64,000 bases of DNA from Bactrocera neohumeralis (taxonomy: Eukaryota; Arthropoda; Insecta; Diptera; Tephritidae): the NCBI RefSeq assembly GCF_024586455.1, contig NC_065923.1, positions 36,628,370 to 36,692,369 of the forward strand, given 5' to 3'. The notes below the pieces were generated by a model, which did not search any database, was not told the origin of the DNA, and saw only the letters and a list, made by a program, of their open reading frames with translations. Positions 21,151 through 32,870 of this stretch are shown here, one piece after another. The translations under genes and the position numbers were made by a program. How positions within the stretch are numbered: position 1 is the stretch's first letter; each line of letters starts with the position of its first letter.

Positions 21151-22435
21151 GTTTCGTTTTAATAATTTATAAAAATATAATATACTTAACTAAATACTAC
21201 ATACCAAAATATAGTCTATACCCGTAGGACCTGGAAGTGCCGCTGATTGAAATACAATATAAAGAAACGCAATAAATTTCAATCATAAATCAAAATAAGA
21301 GTAAAATGCCTTTAGAATTGTGTTAACATTCTTTTGTGCTCTCGCCAAGCCACTCAACCGAGTTCAGCCGCCAAAAAGCATTAAAAGCGAACTTTTTTCT
21401 TCATTAACGTATTTTTGCATTTTATTGTCTGTTCATTGTCGACCGGTCAGTAAAGTGCCCCTCATATACCCCGCTGGTCGACGCAGTCGCAGTTTGTTAA
21501 TGAAATTCAGCAGTAAAAATAACAAAACACCGAATACTTTACAGATTACTTTTCGAAAACAATCTACCCGAAAGCCTTTCAACGCACTCGAAGCAATTTT
21601 TGAACTTCATTCTCTGGCATTTGCATCTACGGCTGCGTGAGTGTGTGTGTATGCATGTGTACGCGGATGATGGGTGAAAAGGGAAATTGCGTAAAATCCC
21701 AATTTAGTTTCACATCAATCTGCTCCGCCTACTTGACCGCCTAATTTTGGCCACTGTCTGTCGAGTATTCAACTCCTAAGTGCTACCACAAGACGCTGCC
21801 CCCATTCGCACAAATCCACACACGCACACATATACATTCAGCTATATGAATATTTATTATTGTTGTTGCCGTTGTATACACTGTTGTATTTATTGTTGGT
21901 TTGGTACGCGTAGGAGCGGCAGCGTTGCCTCCTTCCACACGCGCTTTTGTGTTAAAACATCCAAATTCTTATTATCAGCATTTCTGTCGGTCGTCTTTTA
22001 GCACACGCAACACCGGCAGAAAACTGATTAATTTTTTAATGCAAAATATGGTATTTTAACAGTTTTTTTTTGTACTAAGAAAATGAAAACAAACACTTCA
22101 TGTCACTATGTTGCGAGAATATTGCGGACGCATGCGCCAATGCGGCTGTGTGTGGCGGAAGTAGCCTTGATAGGTATGTCGGAACTTATGCTTAACTTTC
22201 TTATGAGTAGATATTTTGAGGAGCTGTTAGAGATCCGTTATTACAACATAGAACATAGCCGGTTTAATTCTTGTGTCGACCAAACCAAAAACTTTTTTCT
22301 TTGTCAGCGGCTTCTACAGAAAGGACACTTCTGTAATTGTAATGTTTTTTAAATCTATCAGACATTGAGGTCAACTTGAAGATTATATGCTTCTCCATTT
22401 GTTAGATAACCCAAAAGAACATGAGCAACAGAAGC
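21151..22435. other. Intronic sequence, no recognisable gene
   Basis: No domain or exon recognised. Open frames at 21320-21640 and 22083-22352 have no familiar motif. A GTTGTT/CACACA simple-sequence patch lies at 21815-21900. Confidence 0.45.
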
Positions 22436-22439
22436 AAAG

Positions 22440-23530
22440 ATAAGCATTTAACTTAGGTGTAGTTAGGTAGGTAAGAGTGCAGTCCCATCGGACTCAATTA
22501 GCATTTTAATCAGATTTCTTTCTGTTCTGATCTATTTGTTCATTGCTTATTTAGCTCCCTCTTGATTGTTCTTAGTGGGCACGGTATTGTCTCCGCCTCA
22601 GATGCGCCTAGAGAAGCTACAGACTTAATCAACTCGTCTGCGTTTTTGGGGCTAAAAATGTTCCTATGGCCAGATACCCAGATAATGGACAGGTGGAGTT
22701 TACTAGCGAGCTGAAAGCTTTCCTGCATTTGTTGAACACGCTGGAATTTATCTTTGGCGACTTCAATACTCACAATGCAGCGTGGCTATCTGACTATATG
22801 ATTTTTGTTTCCTCCCGTAGTTATTCAGTAGAAATGCATAGGCCTTTTCTACGCCTAGAACTTCCGCTTGCAAGAGCTTGGTAGCTTAGTTTGGTATACA
22901 GATAAAGAGAGACATCAAGATATGCGGAGTTTACTCCTTTCCCAACTCTGCAGTCCATTTTGAACACGTCGTAAAAAATTGAGATAATTTTCTCCTCCCA
23001 TACCAGAACTTTTCTACGTTCACGTCTAGAGGGTATTCTTATCTTGAGGTCATTATTGAAATCCAATCTTCTATATCCTCAGGCAGAGGATCCATTTAAA
23101 TTTGGTTTGAGCTGTTTCAGGATATCGCAATGTCTATAACTTTTCATGTTTCGATTTCCTATATCCTTGATTCTTTTAGTAGAAAATGTTGCTACTTTCC
23201 GTATGAAAACGTTTATGTAGGTCCTAGTTCCTGCTGTGTGTTCTCCCTTTGAGGTTTTTAATTCGTTTCTTCATAATAATTTTCTAGCTCAGTTTGGTAT
23301 CGATCTGGAACCTTAGATATTTTGCTATATGTGACAGAGAAATTGAGTTGCAACGAGTGCGGGAAGATTTTGTTTGTGAATATCATCCTTTTTGTCGTAC
23401 TAGCGTTAACCCCTAGTTCGAAGTTTGCGCTTCATAGGTGTAACCTTCGTAAGACTCATTCCATAATATCACTGATTGTCTATCACTTTGACGCTTAATC
23501 AAGCCGCTTGCAATACATATATAGCATCAG
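22440..23530 (-). pseudogene. LINE remnant: end of RT and RNase H domain
   Basis: Read on the minus strand from high to low coordinates. Traces of the reverse-transcriptase thumb come first (ISLSHIAKYLRFQIDTKLS near 23330-23270). Then follow LDFNNDLKIRIPSRRE (about 23070), KVLVWEEKIISIFYDVFKMD (decayed TDGSKMD with the first RNase H Asp), KGVNSAYLDVSLY, LSIIWVSGHRNIFSPKNADEL (22700-22640) and PCPLRTIKREL. This is the same family as 15925-17045. Multiple frameshifts mark it as dead. Confidence 0.75.
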
Positions 23531-24829
23531 GTAATCATCTCAAACCAAGCGAAGATTTCACTGACAAAACGGCAGAGGAACGAAATGGCAAATTATCAAC
23601 TTTTTCTTCCTTATTTATTTATTTTGGTTTATATATACAAGTATATTAGTTGAAGTTACATTTCGTCAGCTGAAATGCAAAATAACGTAACATCATTTTC
23701 GGAATTTTACAGTGGCATGAATAAAAAACAAAATAAAATGGAACATGAGTGAAAAAAAAATTTATATTGGGTAAAACTGGTTTATATCTGAGGGCAGAAC
23801 CTGAAAATGTTGGACATATGTAATATTATGAATGCAATATGAAGTAGTGAATCATAATCAATACGACACTCAACACCGGCGCCTTATCGACCGAAGATAA
23901 GTTTTCTATATCTTTCCGATGTGGATTTAAGTCCTCTTGAAAGTTCTTTTTATACTTTTAACTCTATAGGCCACTATTTAACCTATTAATATCGGATAAA
24001 ATGCCTCAGATAGCGGCTTCTTTACACTTTGTTTTCGACAACGTTTCACTTTTAGGAATATATATATATGTATATGTATATCTGTTTAACTATTGTTAAG
24101 CTATATACATATATATACTCGTATATAGTTATATATCAGTTTTTATCTGCGAAGATTTGCTCTGCTAAACCAGCTTCAACGTGTGCATAGGCGTGCGTGC
24201 TTGCGAGTTCGCCGTCCGAACTGGTAGTCCGCCAGTAATTCATATCAACTAAAAACCAGACTAGCCGGCATTCAGACACCTACAACCATGTACACCGATT
24301 TATTCATTTATTTCACCTTTTTTATTTGTTTTGCATCCTTTCATTTCGGGCCATTCATGTGTCCGTCAAAATCCTCCATCATGCTGCGTAGATTCATTTG
24401 TCTGGTCGCGTCTTTAGTGTGTGCGACGGGACAATTTCAACAACCACGGCCGCTCTGAAAGAACCATCAATCAGTTTTTGACAGTTTTAAGTAGAATTTT
24501 ATGAAAATTGAGTCGCGTCCAATGTGTAAATTGTGAGCGAAAATTGCATTTTGCAATTTGACGCGAAGCATTTTACGAAAATTCTATACACCCTTGCTGT
24601 GGCAGTAGTATGCAGTTGCACTAAGTGTAGGATCTAAGCACTACTTGACAGTTTCCGGCTATTATGCAAATTTTTGGGACCAGACTAAAATTATCGAAAC
24701 GTTTAAATCGTAATCGCCAAATTTATTGACTTTTGAAGATTTTTCAGTTAGTTAGAACATATTTTTTATATTATTTATTTTAGCGGTGATACTAGCCTTG
24801 AACTCATTAAAATTGCGTTCAGGGTTGGT
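23531..24829. other. AT-rich intronic sequence
   Basis: No gene recognised. Contains a TATATATGTATA tract at about 24058-24130. Confidence 0.45.
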
Positions 24830-25330
24830 CGACGAGTGCCTAACATCGCTATCAATATCTACGAGTGTGTTTGTGATAAGTCTGGTACTGGGTACCAGGC
24901 CATAGCGGAATCGCATCAAAGCTGATGAGTCAGCAATGAAAGGTACCCTAGAACCGCTATCGGTAGAATGGGAGCGGGTCGGCCGTATCCTCTTGTGTTC
25001 TACTACTTGATAGCTGGGCTTCGCAGAAGCTTGGCCAGCGCTGGGCCACCATCAGTACATGCGCTGTCGCAAAACCCTTTCAGCCCAAGATCTATGGCAA
25101 GATATTTAGTGAAAGTTTTGCCCTCAGTAAGGTTAGTGTCTCCGTAGTTGTGGGACTTTTAACAGGCCATTGCTCTATTGGTGTCCATGCTGTAAGGTTG
25201 GGAACCTTACCAGACGCCAACTGCAGAAGCTGTATGGAAGAAGACGGGCTGGAAACAATTATACTTCTTTGAGCGATAAATCACTCTATCAACAGAAGAG
25301 AAAGGCAACCAAACTAGATGAACTTTTTAA
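24830..25330 (+). pseudogene. LINE C-terminal tail
   Basis: Plus-strand pieces of the 3' end of a retrotransposon ORF2: VSVVVGLLTGHCSIGVHAVRL (25140-25200) followed by LGTLPDANCRSCMEEDGLET, the Cys-x2-Cys of the zinc-knuckle-like tail that normally continues to a His and Cys. The upstream part (24900-25130) is frameshifted RNase H/linker sequence. The same tail block is present at 28680-28850 and 59460-59650. Confidence 0.75.
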
Positions 25331-26065
25331 GGCAAAGAAGTAGAGTTTAAACTAATATTTTGTAAATTCAAAGTGTTTTAACCAATGCTAATTGGAAAAA
25401 GTAAAAAACTATAATTTATTAGTGTTATATTTGTTAATAGTATTTAGTTAAATTGCATTTAACTGTTTAAGCTGCCTATTAATTTCACTTCGTTTTCCCA
25501 TTGTGGTTGTTTTCACTCTTCATTAGTGTGTCTTTCTATATCGTATACTCATCGGGCACCTGTATCTGCGGATCAAATAACACATAAACGATTTGCTCTT
25601 CCAATATACATACCAACACACTTGAATATGTTACGAAAGCGTTGGCCTATTCGAATTTCATCAACTGGGCATAAACGTATTTTAAATGACCCCTCAACTC
25701 ATTGCTATAACTGTGTGATAGCTGTGTCGTAAATCAACCGGTCTAGATGTGTGCTAGTGAACAACGAGTAGAAAGGCCATAAAAGTGATGATTACAACAA
25801 ATTCAATTACAAATCCCACTCCAGTGGCCTGATAAGTACCGGTGGACAACATTAGCTCATCGACGCAGATTACTTTGATTTTGTTGAGCTGTTGAGTGGC
25901 AGAGACTGAAGTGCATATTGTCGTCTTCTTCTGCATCCGACTACTACTGCGAGAGGTTTTGGAGACACTCGCACATCCATCACTGGCTCAGCTCATACGC
26001 AAATGGCAGGTTTACAGTTTTACAACTGTCTGTAGATAAATTTGTAAGTTTATGCATGTGTCTCA
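25331..26065. other. Intronic sequence, no recognisable gene
   Basis: Nothing recognised apart from AT-rich sequence. The open frame at 25526-25732 has no known domain. Confidence 0.45.
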
Positions 26066-26069
26066 TGTA

Positions 26070-27060
26070 CAGTGGAGGTCAGAAAAATATCATCGAAACA
26101 TATGATATATACTTACTACTCAATTCAGAAGCCCGAAGTCCACTCTATCAAAGTGCCCCAATAGCTCATATACAGGGTTTGTCCGAAAAGTAATAGGACT
26201 GATTTTATTCCGAAGCGACTGTACTTCGGAGCGTGCGCGCACCGACTGAATTCGGTAGAAGGCGTTCCAAGCTAACGAACGAGCGGCTGGTCCGAGCACC
26301 TGGAGAGTCAGGATAAACATTTTTGCGTGATGTGTTTCTGTGAATGGTACAAGCCAAAAATGCAGCGTTCGTTAGAGCAGAAATACGCGATTAAATTCTG
26401 TGTGAACATGTTTAAAATTTACCCCCCAATTTGTGAACAACGTAATCACAGTTGACGAGTCGTTTATCTTAAGGTATTATCCCGAGACAAAGAGGCAATC
26501 TTCCGAGCGGCACACTCCGGCATCTCCTCACCCAAAAAAGGGAAGAATGAGCAAATCCACAGTGAAAACGATGTTCATTGTCTTATTTAAATCCAAAGAC
26601 ATCGTCCACCATGAATTTGTTCCTCCTGGACAAACCGTCAACGCCAAGTTTTAAGTGGAAGTCCTCAAGAGACTCAATCGAAAGGTTAATCGGGTCCGAC
26701 AAAATATCGCAGCGGATTGAAAGTTGAATTTTGAGACGACAGAGGGGATCCAAGCAGCATGCACCTCAGCTCCCAAGGCTATTGCGGAGAATGCCTTCCG
26801 TGACGCCTTCAATGCTTGGAAATCAAGCTGGCAGCGCTGCATCGACGCAGAAAAACTTTGTAAATCATGAAACAGGGGCAACAATGTCCCAGTAGATGTG
26901 TTTATAGTAATATCAGTTAGTCCCTTGAGGGTAAGACTTGGAGGAATTTTGAAAATAAACCACTTTGACCACAATTACATCAAAAATTGGTTTTGAAAAA
27001 TTTTATTTTTTTTTTTAAGAAAACTTAGTAACTGTTTTCAATATTATCTGAACACGACTG
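26070..27060 (+). mobile_element. Composite or deleted mariner element
   Basis: Transposase pieces on the plus strand, in order: QRSLEQKYAIKFCVNM (N-terminus, 26360-26410); FVNNVITVDESFILRYYPET with the first catalytic Asp and KRQSSE (26430-26490); KDIVHHEFVPPGQTVNAKF (26595-26654); then, after loss of the region with the second Asp, APKAIAENAFRDAFNAWKSS and WQRCIDAE (26770-26855), the usual mariner C-terminus. GGGTTTGTCCGAAAAGTAAT (26175) looks like a mariner terminal repeat. In addition, CAGTGGAGGTCAGAAAAATAT at 26070 and the complement of CAGTCGTGTTCAGATAATATT ending at 27060 form a second, imperfect inverted pair flanked by TA. One element may be nested in another. Confidence 0.7.
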
Positions 27061-27593
27061 TAGATGCATTTGTTAACAGCCAACTCGGTTTAAGCACTTT
27101 GACTGCTTTAAATTTTATGTCGCTTTAAATGTAGTTCCTTGCATTGGTATGCGTTAAATTCGATTTAGGAGTTTTTAATTTACCTTTTTAATTGCTTTGA
27201 TTTACGAGGCGCTCTTTTGACGTTTGTGCTCCATCTCCAATCGATTTCAGATGCAAGTAAATGCCGAATGAGTTGAGCTGCGTCGGCTTGAAGTCGCACT
27301 ACAGTCGTGCCTAAGTAGATGTTTATCGACCTATGTATGTGTACATCTGTACATATAAGCATTAAGGAGTATAATCACACACCGACAGCTCGATCACAGA
27401 GTAGAAAGCAAAACAGTTACTTAAAGTGACCGCTGCCAATCGTCACTCAGCTGGCCACAACCAGCCAACTGCCACACACGCGTGTATTAATCAATTTCGT
27501 CGTCCATTTATCACCGCCGCTGCTTTTTTTCTCGAGATTGAACACACCTAAGTCTGTATATAAAGCAATCAAATAAACATATATAACTAGCCA

Positions 27594-27625
<32 letters not shown>

Positions 27626-28129
27626 TACCTGTGCTTGATTACTTGATTCATGCGTCAACTTAGCGTGTTTTTGGTTGAGCGGCCAGCTCGGCTTGCCGCT
27701 GATTTCGGGCGCTTTTTGTAACAAATGTCATCACATCAATTTTCGATTTGGTTGATTGTCGCATCGTCTATTTTGTGGGCGAGCAGACCTGTTTGGTTTT
27801 ATTGTTGGTCCCTTGTTAACGGCTCGTTTTTATTGTTTTTACTGTTGTCGCGTCACATGTGAAATAGAAAATAGAACAAATATTATAAAGAGGTCAGTTA
27901 TCTGCTGATTAGCTTAATTTGTGCAGTAGCCTACTTTCTTAAAACAATGGTTGTGCTCACAAGCGTCATACAAGTAAAGAACAGTAATTTTTTCAATGTT
28001 TAATTCACACTTCTATTAATTTTGTCGTCTTGTTCGTCTATTGTTTTAGTGGTTTCAGTCTACTAAAATTTTATTTTTCGATTTCATTCCTTGCACTCTT
28101 TTACCTAGAGGTTTCTTCTCTGCTCACAC
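27061..28129. other. Unique intronic island
   Basis: No coding feature. GC-richer patches at 27390-27540 contain CAGCTGG and CCAGCCAAC words. A (GT)n microsatellite (27597-27626) follows. Confidence 0.45.
27597..27626. repeat. (GT)n microsatellite
   Basis: About fifteen perfect GT dinucleotides in a row after CCATGTGA. Such tracts vary in length between individuals. Confidence 0.95.
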
Positions 28130-29060
28130 AACTGCGAGATATTTGTGGGCGGAGCGAAGCCTAGAAGATGAGGTGCAGTGAGTTTCTTTACGAATGGATC
28201 GAAGTTAAGAGGGAGAAGGTGGATTCTTTTATCGCGAGCTCTCCATCAACTCCAGTTTCAGGTTATCAGACCTCACGTCTTTTAAGCGCTGATGTACTGT
28301 TCCGAAGTATAGCTCTCTTCAGAGATTTGGGTATTCACTTTGATAAACAAACGGCTATACTGACATTGAAATCCCTGACTATCGCTCAAAAGTAGTTAAG
28401 GAGTGTTGGACCTTATAAGTAACCTCTGAAAGCTTTTTCCATATAAGACTTGTATGGTCCCGGTTACAGCGGAATCGCCGGAAGTTGTAAATCCAATGAC
28501 CTTGCTTGGAAGGGCACGCTTACCTCAGTTTCATCCGATTAGAAGTGAGTAGTGTCTGAGAAGTGTCTAATGGCGTCTATCGCTGGTTCTATTGACATAT
28601 GGATCTCTAGTGAGCTTGGCAGGCGCTGGTCAAGAACCAGAACTTGTGTGACTGCCAGTTCCTTCTGGTCTAAAGTGAACTGTAAGAGTTCCTTTGAACT
28701 ATTTGCATTTAGCATAGTTCATCTCGCTGCCGGAGTTCTGGCTGGACATTGTCTAATAGGTACTACTAAATATCTTTCCGGAAGCTCTTTGAAGGAGGAA
28801 TCATCTTGTCATTTTCTCCTCCGATGCCCATTATCAGCAGACTGAGATTGAAATATCGCGGCGGACACACCACATATCTTTAGATAACCTAGAACCCTTC
28901 TCCGAGGCTAGATTTAATATAAACCGCCTTAATAAATTTTTGAAGCTCAAAACGCTTCGTCGACATACGAGGTGATATACTTTAAGGACTTTTTGGATAA
29001 CATATGACACAAATATCTGTCCAAGTGCGATAAAACGTTGCTTTTGGATCAACCCTATGA
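28130..29060 (+). pseudogene. LINE RNase H and C-terminal tail
   Basis: Plus-strand remnant of the same retrotransposon family as 8350-9460. Readable pieces are AILTLKSLTI with SKVVKECWT (28355-28410), PGYSGIAGSCKSNDLAWKGT (28460-28520, decayed WVPGHSGIAGN...ADELARKGT), GRRWSRTRTC, and SIVHLAAGVLAGHCLIGT (28718-28770). A Cys/His tail CHFLLRCPLSAD follows (28808-28845), then the 3' end to about 29060. Stops occur throughout. Confidence 0.75.
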
Positions 29061-30700
29061 TCTAAACTAACATATTAATATTATGCGAGAAATATGACTT
29101 TAATCACAATTTTTTCAAAAAGGATATCCGCTTCTTCAGCAGGCATGACGTTCAATACTTAAGTGTTTTTTCATTTCGATGATCTGTAGTACTCTCATGA
29201 TCAAGTAATAGATAGATCCAATTAAAATGGTGAATACAAATAGGAGGAACTATTTACCCTATTAATTCTTACGGGGAGAGTAAGTGGTGTTGTTCTATAC
29301 TTAAGGTTACTCTCAGGATCGCGTAATACATTTAAGGGGTGAGAATAAATTTGTTGTTTTGGAGGCATACATTTCATTGAGTCACCTTAAAGACTATGAC
29401 TAGTAAATTCGATATACATATAGTGCGGTTATATTTCCGTTAAAAATATATATAAATTTATGTTGTGATTCTCAGTCTTTATAATAGCACTTACTATTTG
29501 TACCCACTCAACTAAATGATCTCCTTCGCTTATTCCAAGTAAACTACCAATATCCCCACCGAAACATTTCAGCAAGTTGTTAGCATTGTTGTTGTTGTGA
29601 CATTGTGGCATTTTGATTAATATACCATTATGAACGCACTAATGAGGAACCTTCAACGGTCTTCATCGCCCCTGTCAACTGGTTGCTTTGAAGATCCACA
29701 CACACAACCTTCGAGTCATCGTAGAGTTTCGCATAATAAATTAAAAATCAGCAAGAAGATCTGGTTTCGGCAAGTCTTGTGTCATTACCGAAATATCGTT
29801 TATCGCATTCTTTGAGGTGACTCGCCACAGAACCGAATGCAATGCAAGCTACGACCCAACCAGCCCGTCAACCAGTCAGTGCCGGTGAGTCTGCCTGCTA
29901 GCCAGTCGGTTGGGTAGATCGCAGTCCCGGGAGTGAGTAGTGGAATGTGGAACAAAGAGCGGTGGCATAGTGTGTGGTGGTGGCGGTGCAGTGATCGGCG
30001 AGTGTTCGCGGCAGCCGCATCACATTCAAGCATCCGAACGGAATTTTGATTAGGACTACAACATGCCCACTGAATTTTTGTTAAACGCGCGTTGGATTTT
30101 GAAAAATGTGTGTATCCTCCTGCGACCGTTGAGCTGCCTAGCCGGCAGCCGCATTACTGCTTTACTTGCAACGCTGCCGCGTCAATTTCATTTCGTTTTT
30201 ATTCGTTGATATTCACATGTATTTGTATGTGTGCGTCGATATGCGTAAATCTTCGTCATCTCAAATGGTTTCGCTTTTTAATAAGCGGTACGGCAAAGGA
30301 CCAACCATATATGTATGTATGTGTCCATTTGTATATGGTGGATTGTGCCAAGAGGCGATTTTAAATATTCCAACAATTTTCGTCCAATTAAGGTGTATGT
30401 ATGGCATATGAGGCACGCACTTGCGGTATGAGAGTGAACAGACATTTGCGATATTGTATGTATGGCGTTTTGTCCATATCGAGCGCTGCCAGGCTACGCA
30501 GATAAGCTCCATATGCGATATGCTCGTTTCTGCGGCACTGGGAAGATTCTGTGTTCAGTTCCCCTGTACCATTGCGCTGTCCATTTGTCTGCTTGGTCAT
30601 ATGTGTTTGCTGTGTGCGCATGCGCCATGGCATTAGCTACCGTTTTTGCCGCCGCTTATCCGGCATGCTTCTTTTTTCTTGCTTTTTTTGTTTGCTCATA
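29061..30700. other. Intron end, partly GC-rich, no gene recognised
   Basis: 29061-29800 shows nothing recognisable. 29820-30060 is GC-rich and contains CCAGTCAGTGCCGGTGAGT, which includes an initiator-like TCAGT and a donor-like GGTGAGT. That could be an alternative first exon, but no evidence beyond the words supports it. 30090-30640 has several mutually overlapping open frames with no domain. Confidence 0.4.
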
Positions 30701-30788
30701 TTTATTTGCTAGAGAATTTATCACTAATTAAGCTGATTTTCGGTGATATGCTTTAATCATTATTCGTTTGGTATTTGTGTATTTTCAG

Positions 30789-30891
30789 AGGGACATCTAA
30801 TTAACACAAACTGTTCGCAGGGACACTTTCAGGAAGCTTTGTGCTGCAAAATGTCTGCGGAATTGGATGTCTTCCTGGCCAGTGGCAAGAA
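30789..30891 (+). CDS. fng: fringe internal exon (KGHLINTNCSQ exon)
   Basis: Second visible coding exon of fringe. The acceptor is GTGTATTTTCAG and the donor is AAGAA/GTAAGT. With the last base of exon 18636-18684 it completes a Lys codon and reads GHLINTNCSQGHFQEALCCK, then MSAELDVFLASGKK, with the final Lys codon split (phase 2 out). From memory, Drosophila Fringe has GHLINTKCSQGHFRKALCCK and MSAELDVFLESGKK at about residues 197-230, so this copy differs at only a few positions. The Cys of NCSQ and the paired Cys in ALCCK belong to the conserved disulphide framework, and NCS is a possible N-glycosylation sequon. The next exon should start WFCH and carry the metal-binding DDD. It is not in the window, so the following intron exceeds 33 kb. 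The ATG inside the exon is not a start. Confidence 0.96.
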
Positions 30892-31325
30892 GTAAGTTTA
30901 AACTTTACTTTTTTCTAACCTTTAAGTAATATTTATGACTAAGCAACAGAAATTTGGATAAGTAAATAAATGTTTGTAACTTGAAAATTTTGAAGGAAGG
31001 AAGATCTTTAATATTGCATCTCAGTCGTCTAAGAGCTAGGGACTGGCTTTATTATACTCTAACATATATTTATTTTCTTATATTAATAAAGTGCTGACTC
31101 AACCGACCTTAGCTTACCTTTCCATCTGGAGGTGAGACGTCTGGGCAAGTTACTCTTTTTGCTGGATTCCTTCTATCTGAAATTGTACTTGAAGACTTAG
31201 ACGTCGCTACGGCCTTGGTATCATGCTCGACTTTGTTAACGAACTCGGGTTAAATAGACAATACGACTGAGAAAAGAACAGTCGTAAGAAAGAGAGAATT
31301 TTCATGAGGAACTAAACACAACGTG
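30892..31325. other. Start of the third fringe intron
   Basis: AT-rich sequence after the GTAAGT donor. No element recognised. Confidence 0.5.
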
Positions 31326-31329
31326 TTTA

Positions 31330-32870
31330 TTCCCCATTGGAAAAGTATGGACCAATGGTTCTGTTGTCGACAATTCCGACGGCTCTAAAGGTGAAATAGG
31401 AACAAGAGCGGGCTTCTTCTGTAGTAATCCATGAAACTTCTTCTGTAGTAATACATAATATGCAGGTTTTGTTTGGTGTATCCCCTCTTGACCTGATTGT
31501 CATACAGAGTGCTGTTGCATTCAGGCTAATAAAGGGCTTGAGTGTGTCATTGCTGCGGAATGATTGGATTTCCGATGATGATGTGGAGAGGAAGGGATAT
31601 CTAGGGAGTAGGAGGCTTCTAGATGATTGGGTCAGTTGTAGGTGGCAAGACCGTTGGGACAATAGTCCTAACGGTCGAGTAACTTACGAGTACATTCGAG
31701 CCGTTGGATAAGACATTAGGGATCTGCGTTGTCGGAATGCCAAAAAGTTAGGGAATGATGTGGATGATGTCTATCCCGTGGTCACCAGTATGGAAGTGCA
31801 ACTGGTAGTAGTTTCGGCTACGAGGTCTGAGTCGAGACTTAATTCTGGTACCACGGGGAGCAGGGGCTCTTAGAGCTCGCTCCAACCTGCTCATGCGGAC
31901 TGGCCCCTCGGGGAGTATCATAGTGGTTGCCGTTAAAACCCAAATGCGGGAAGAACTGACACTTTGGCAGTTGAATGTGGAATTGCATTGCAACCGGGAG
32001 TCGAACCCAAAACTACGGCAGACGTTTCAAATTAGCCTCCAACTCTACCAAAGTGGTTAGTGCGTTCATTCCAAACTGCCAATTGTTAGTGAAAATGACT
32101 GCATTTTCAGGGCGCTGATCAATGCTTTGATTTAATCCGCTGTACTTTTGAGCACTGTGGTGAAAGACTCTCGTCAACAGGTACCCACGTTAAACACGCC
32201 GGACTTTGTAGTAATCCATACGCAGAAGGTAGCTTTAAACGTGACTACAATTCAGTCTTTCAGGCCAAGATTGTGAGCAAAACAGCAGCTAGGTACACAA
32301 TTCACCTAAGCTGTCTTAGTTCATTCAGTTCCTTCAAGGGTTTTTGGAAGCAATGTATTCTAGAGCAATTCCTTAGGTCTTGGAACACTAGCAACACAGG
32401 GCACACTTTGATTGTGCTTTGAGATAGCGGACAGACCAAGAAGCTTCTATTTCTAGGCAAAAGGGAGCTTAGTAATATTTTAGGGGTCATCTCAGGACAC
32501 CTACCCTAAAGATCAAACATTCAGACCCCGAAAATGGAAAGTGGATTCGGCAGAATGCACGACGGATGATGATGAGACTCTACAGCATTATCTATGCGGA
32601 CGCTCAGCCTTCATCCGGATAAAGCGGGATATTTCACGACTCCCAATGCTACAACTAGATAGCTATAGATAGGGCAGCTGGGATGGAAAAAATCAGGTTT
32701 TTTACCAACTCCTAACTAAATTGCTGTATAAAGCTTAATGTGGTTTTCAAAAGAAAGCACAAAATAGGCCTACTGATGACCTAACTGCGGTCGCCTGTGG
32801 TCTGATATTCCTGCGCTTCCCTTTTCAATCAAAGCAACCAACCAACTTGGGGATTATAATAATAAAGTAG
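31330..32870 (+). pseudogene. LINE remnants: RT C-terminus, RNase H and tail
   Basis: Two or more retrotransposon fragments on the plus strand. 31460-31711 reads GVSPLDLIVIQSAVAF, then WQDRWDNSPNGRVTYEYI, which resembles the C-terminal end of R1-like ORF2 (WQxRWD...GRxTYxxIP). 31740-32050 is non-coding and may be an untranslated tail. 32050-32660 has frameshifted RNase H (LNTPDFVVIHT, DYNSVFQAKIVS), then EDETLQHYLCGRSAFIRIKRDI-like residues (here TDDDETLQHYLCG), a retrotransposon zinc-knuckle tail. The end near 32870 is A-rich. Stops are frequent. Confidence 0.6.

Larger units (their letters stand above)
18685..30788 (+). other. fng: fringe intron, 12.1 kb
   Basis: Intron between the two fng exons seen here: GTGAGT donor at 18685, and TTTGTGTATTTTCAG acceptor ending 30788. 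Candidate branch sequences near the acceptor are ACTAATTAA (about 30722) and TTTAATCAT (about 30752). About a third to a half consists of recognisable transposon debris (19061-19931, 20030-20880, 22440-23530, 24830-25330, 26070-27060, 28130-29060). Confidence 0.9.

Noticed and set aside
30851..30891. ATG with MSAELDVFLASGKK as a translation start
   Set aside because: The frame is open upstream through the acceptor and joins in phase to the previous exon. In Fringe this Met is internal.
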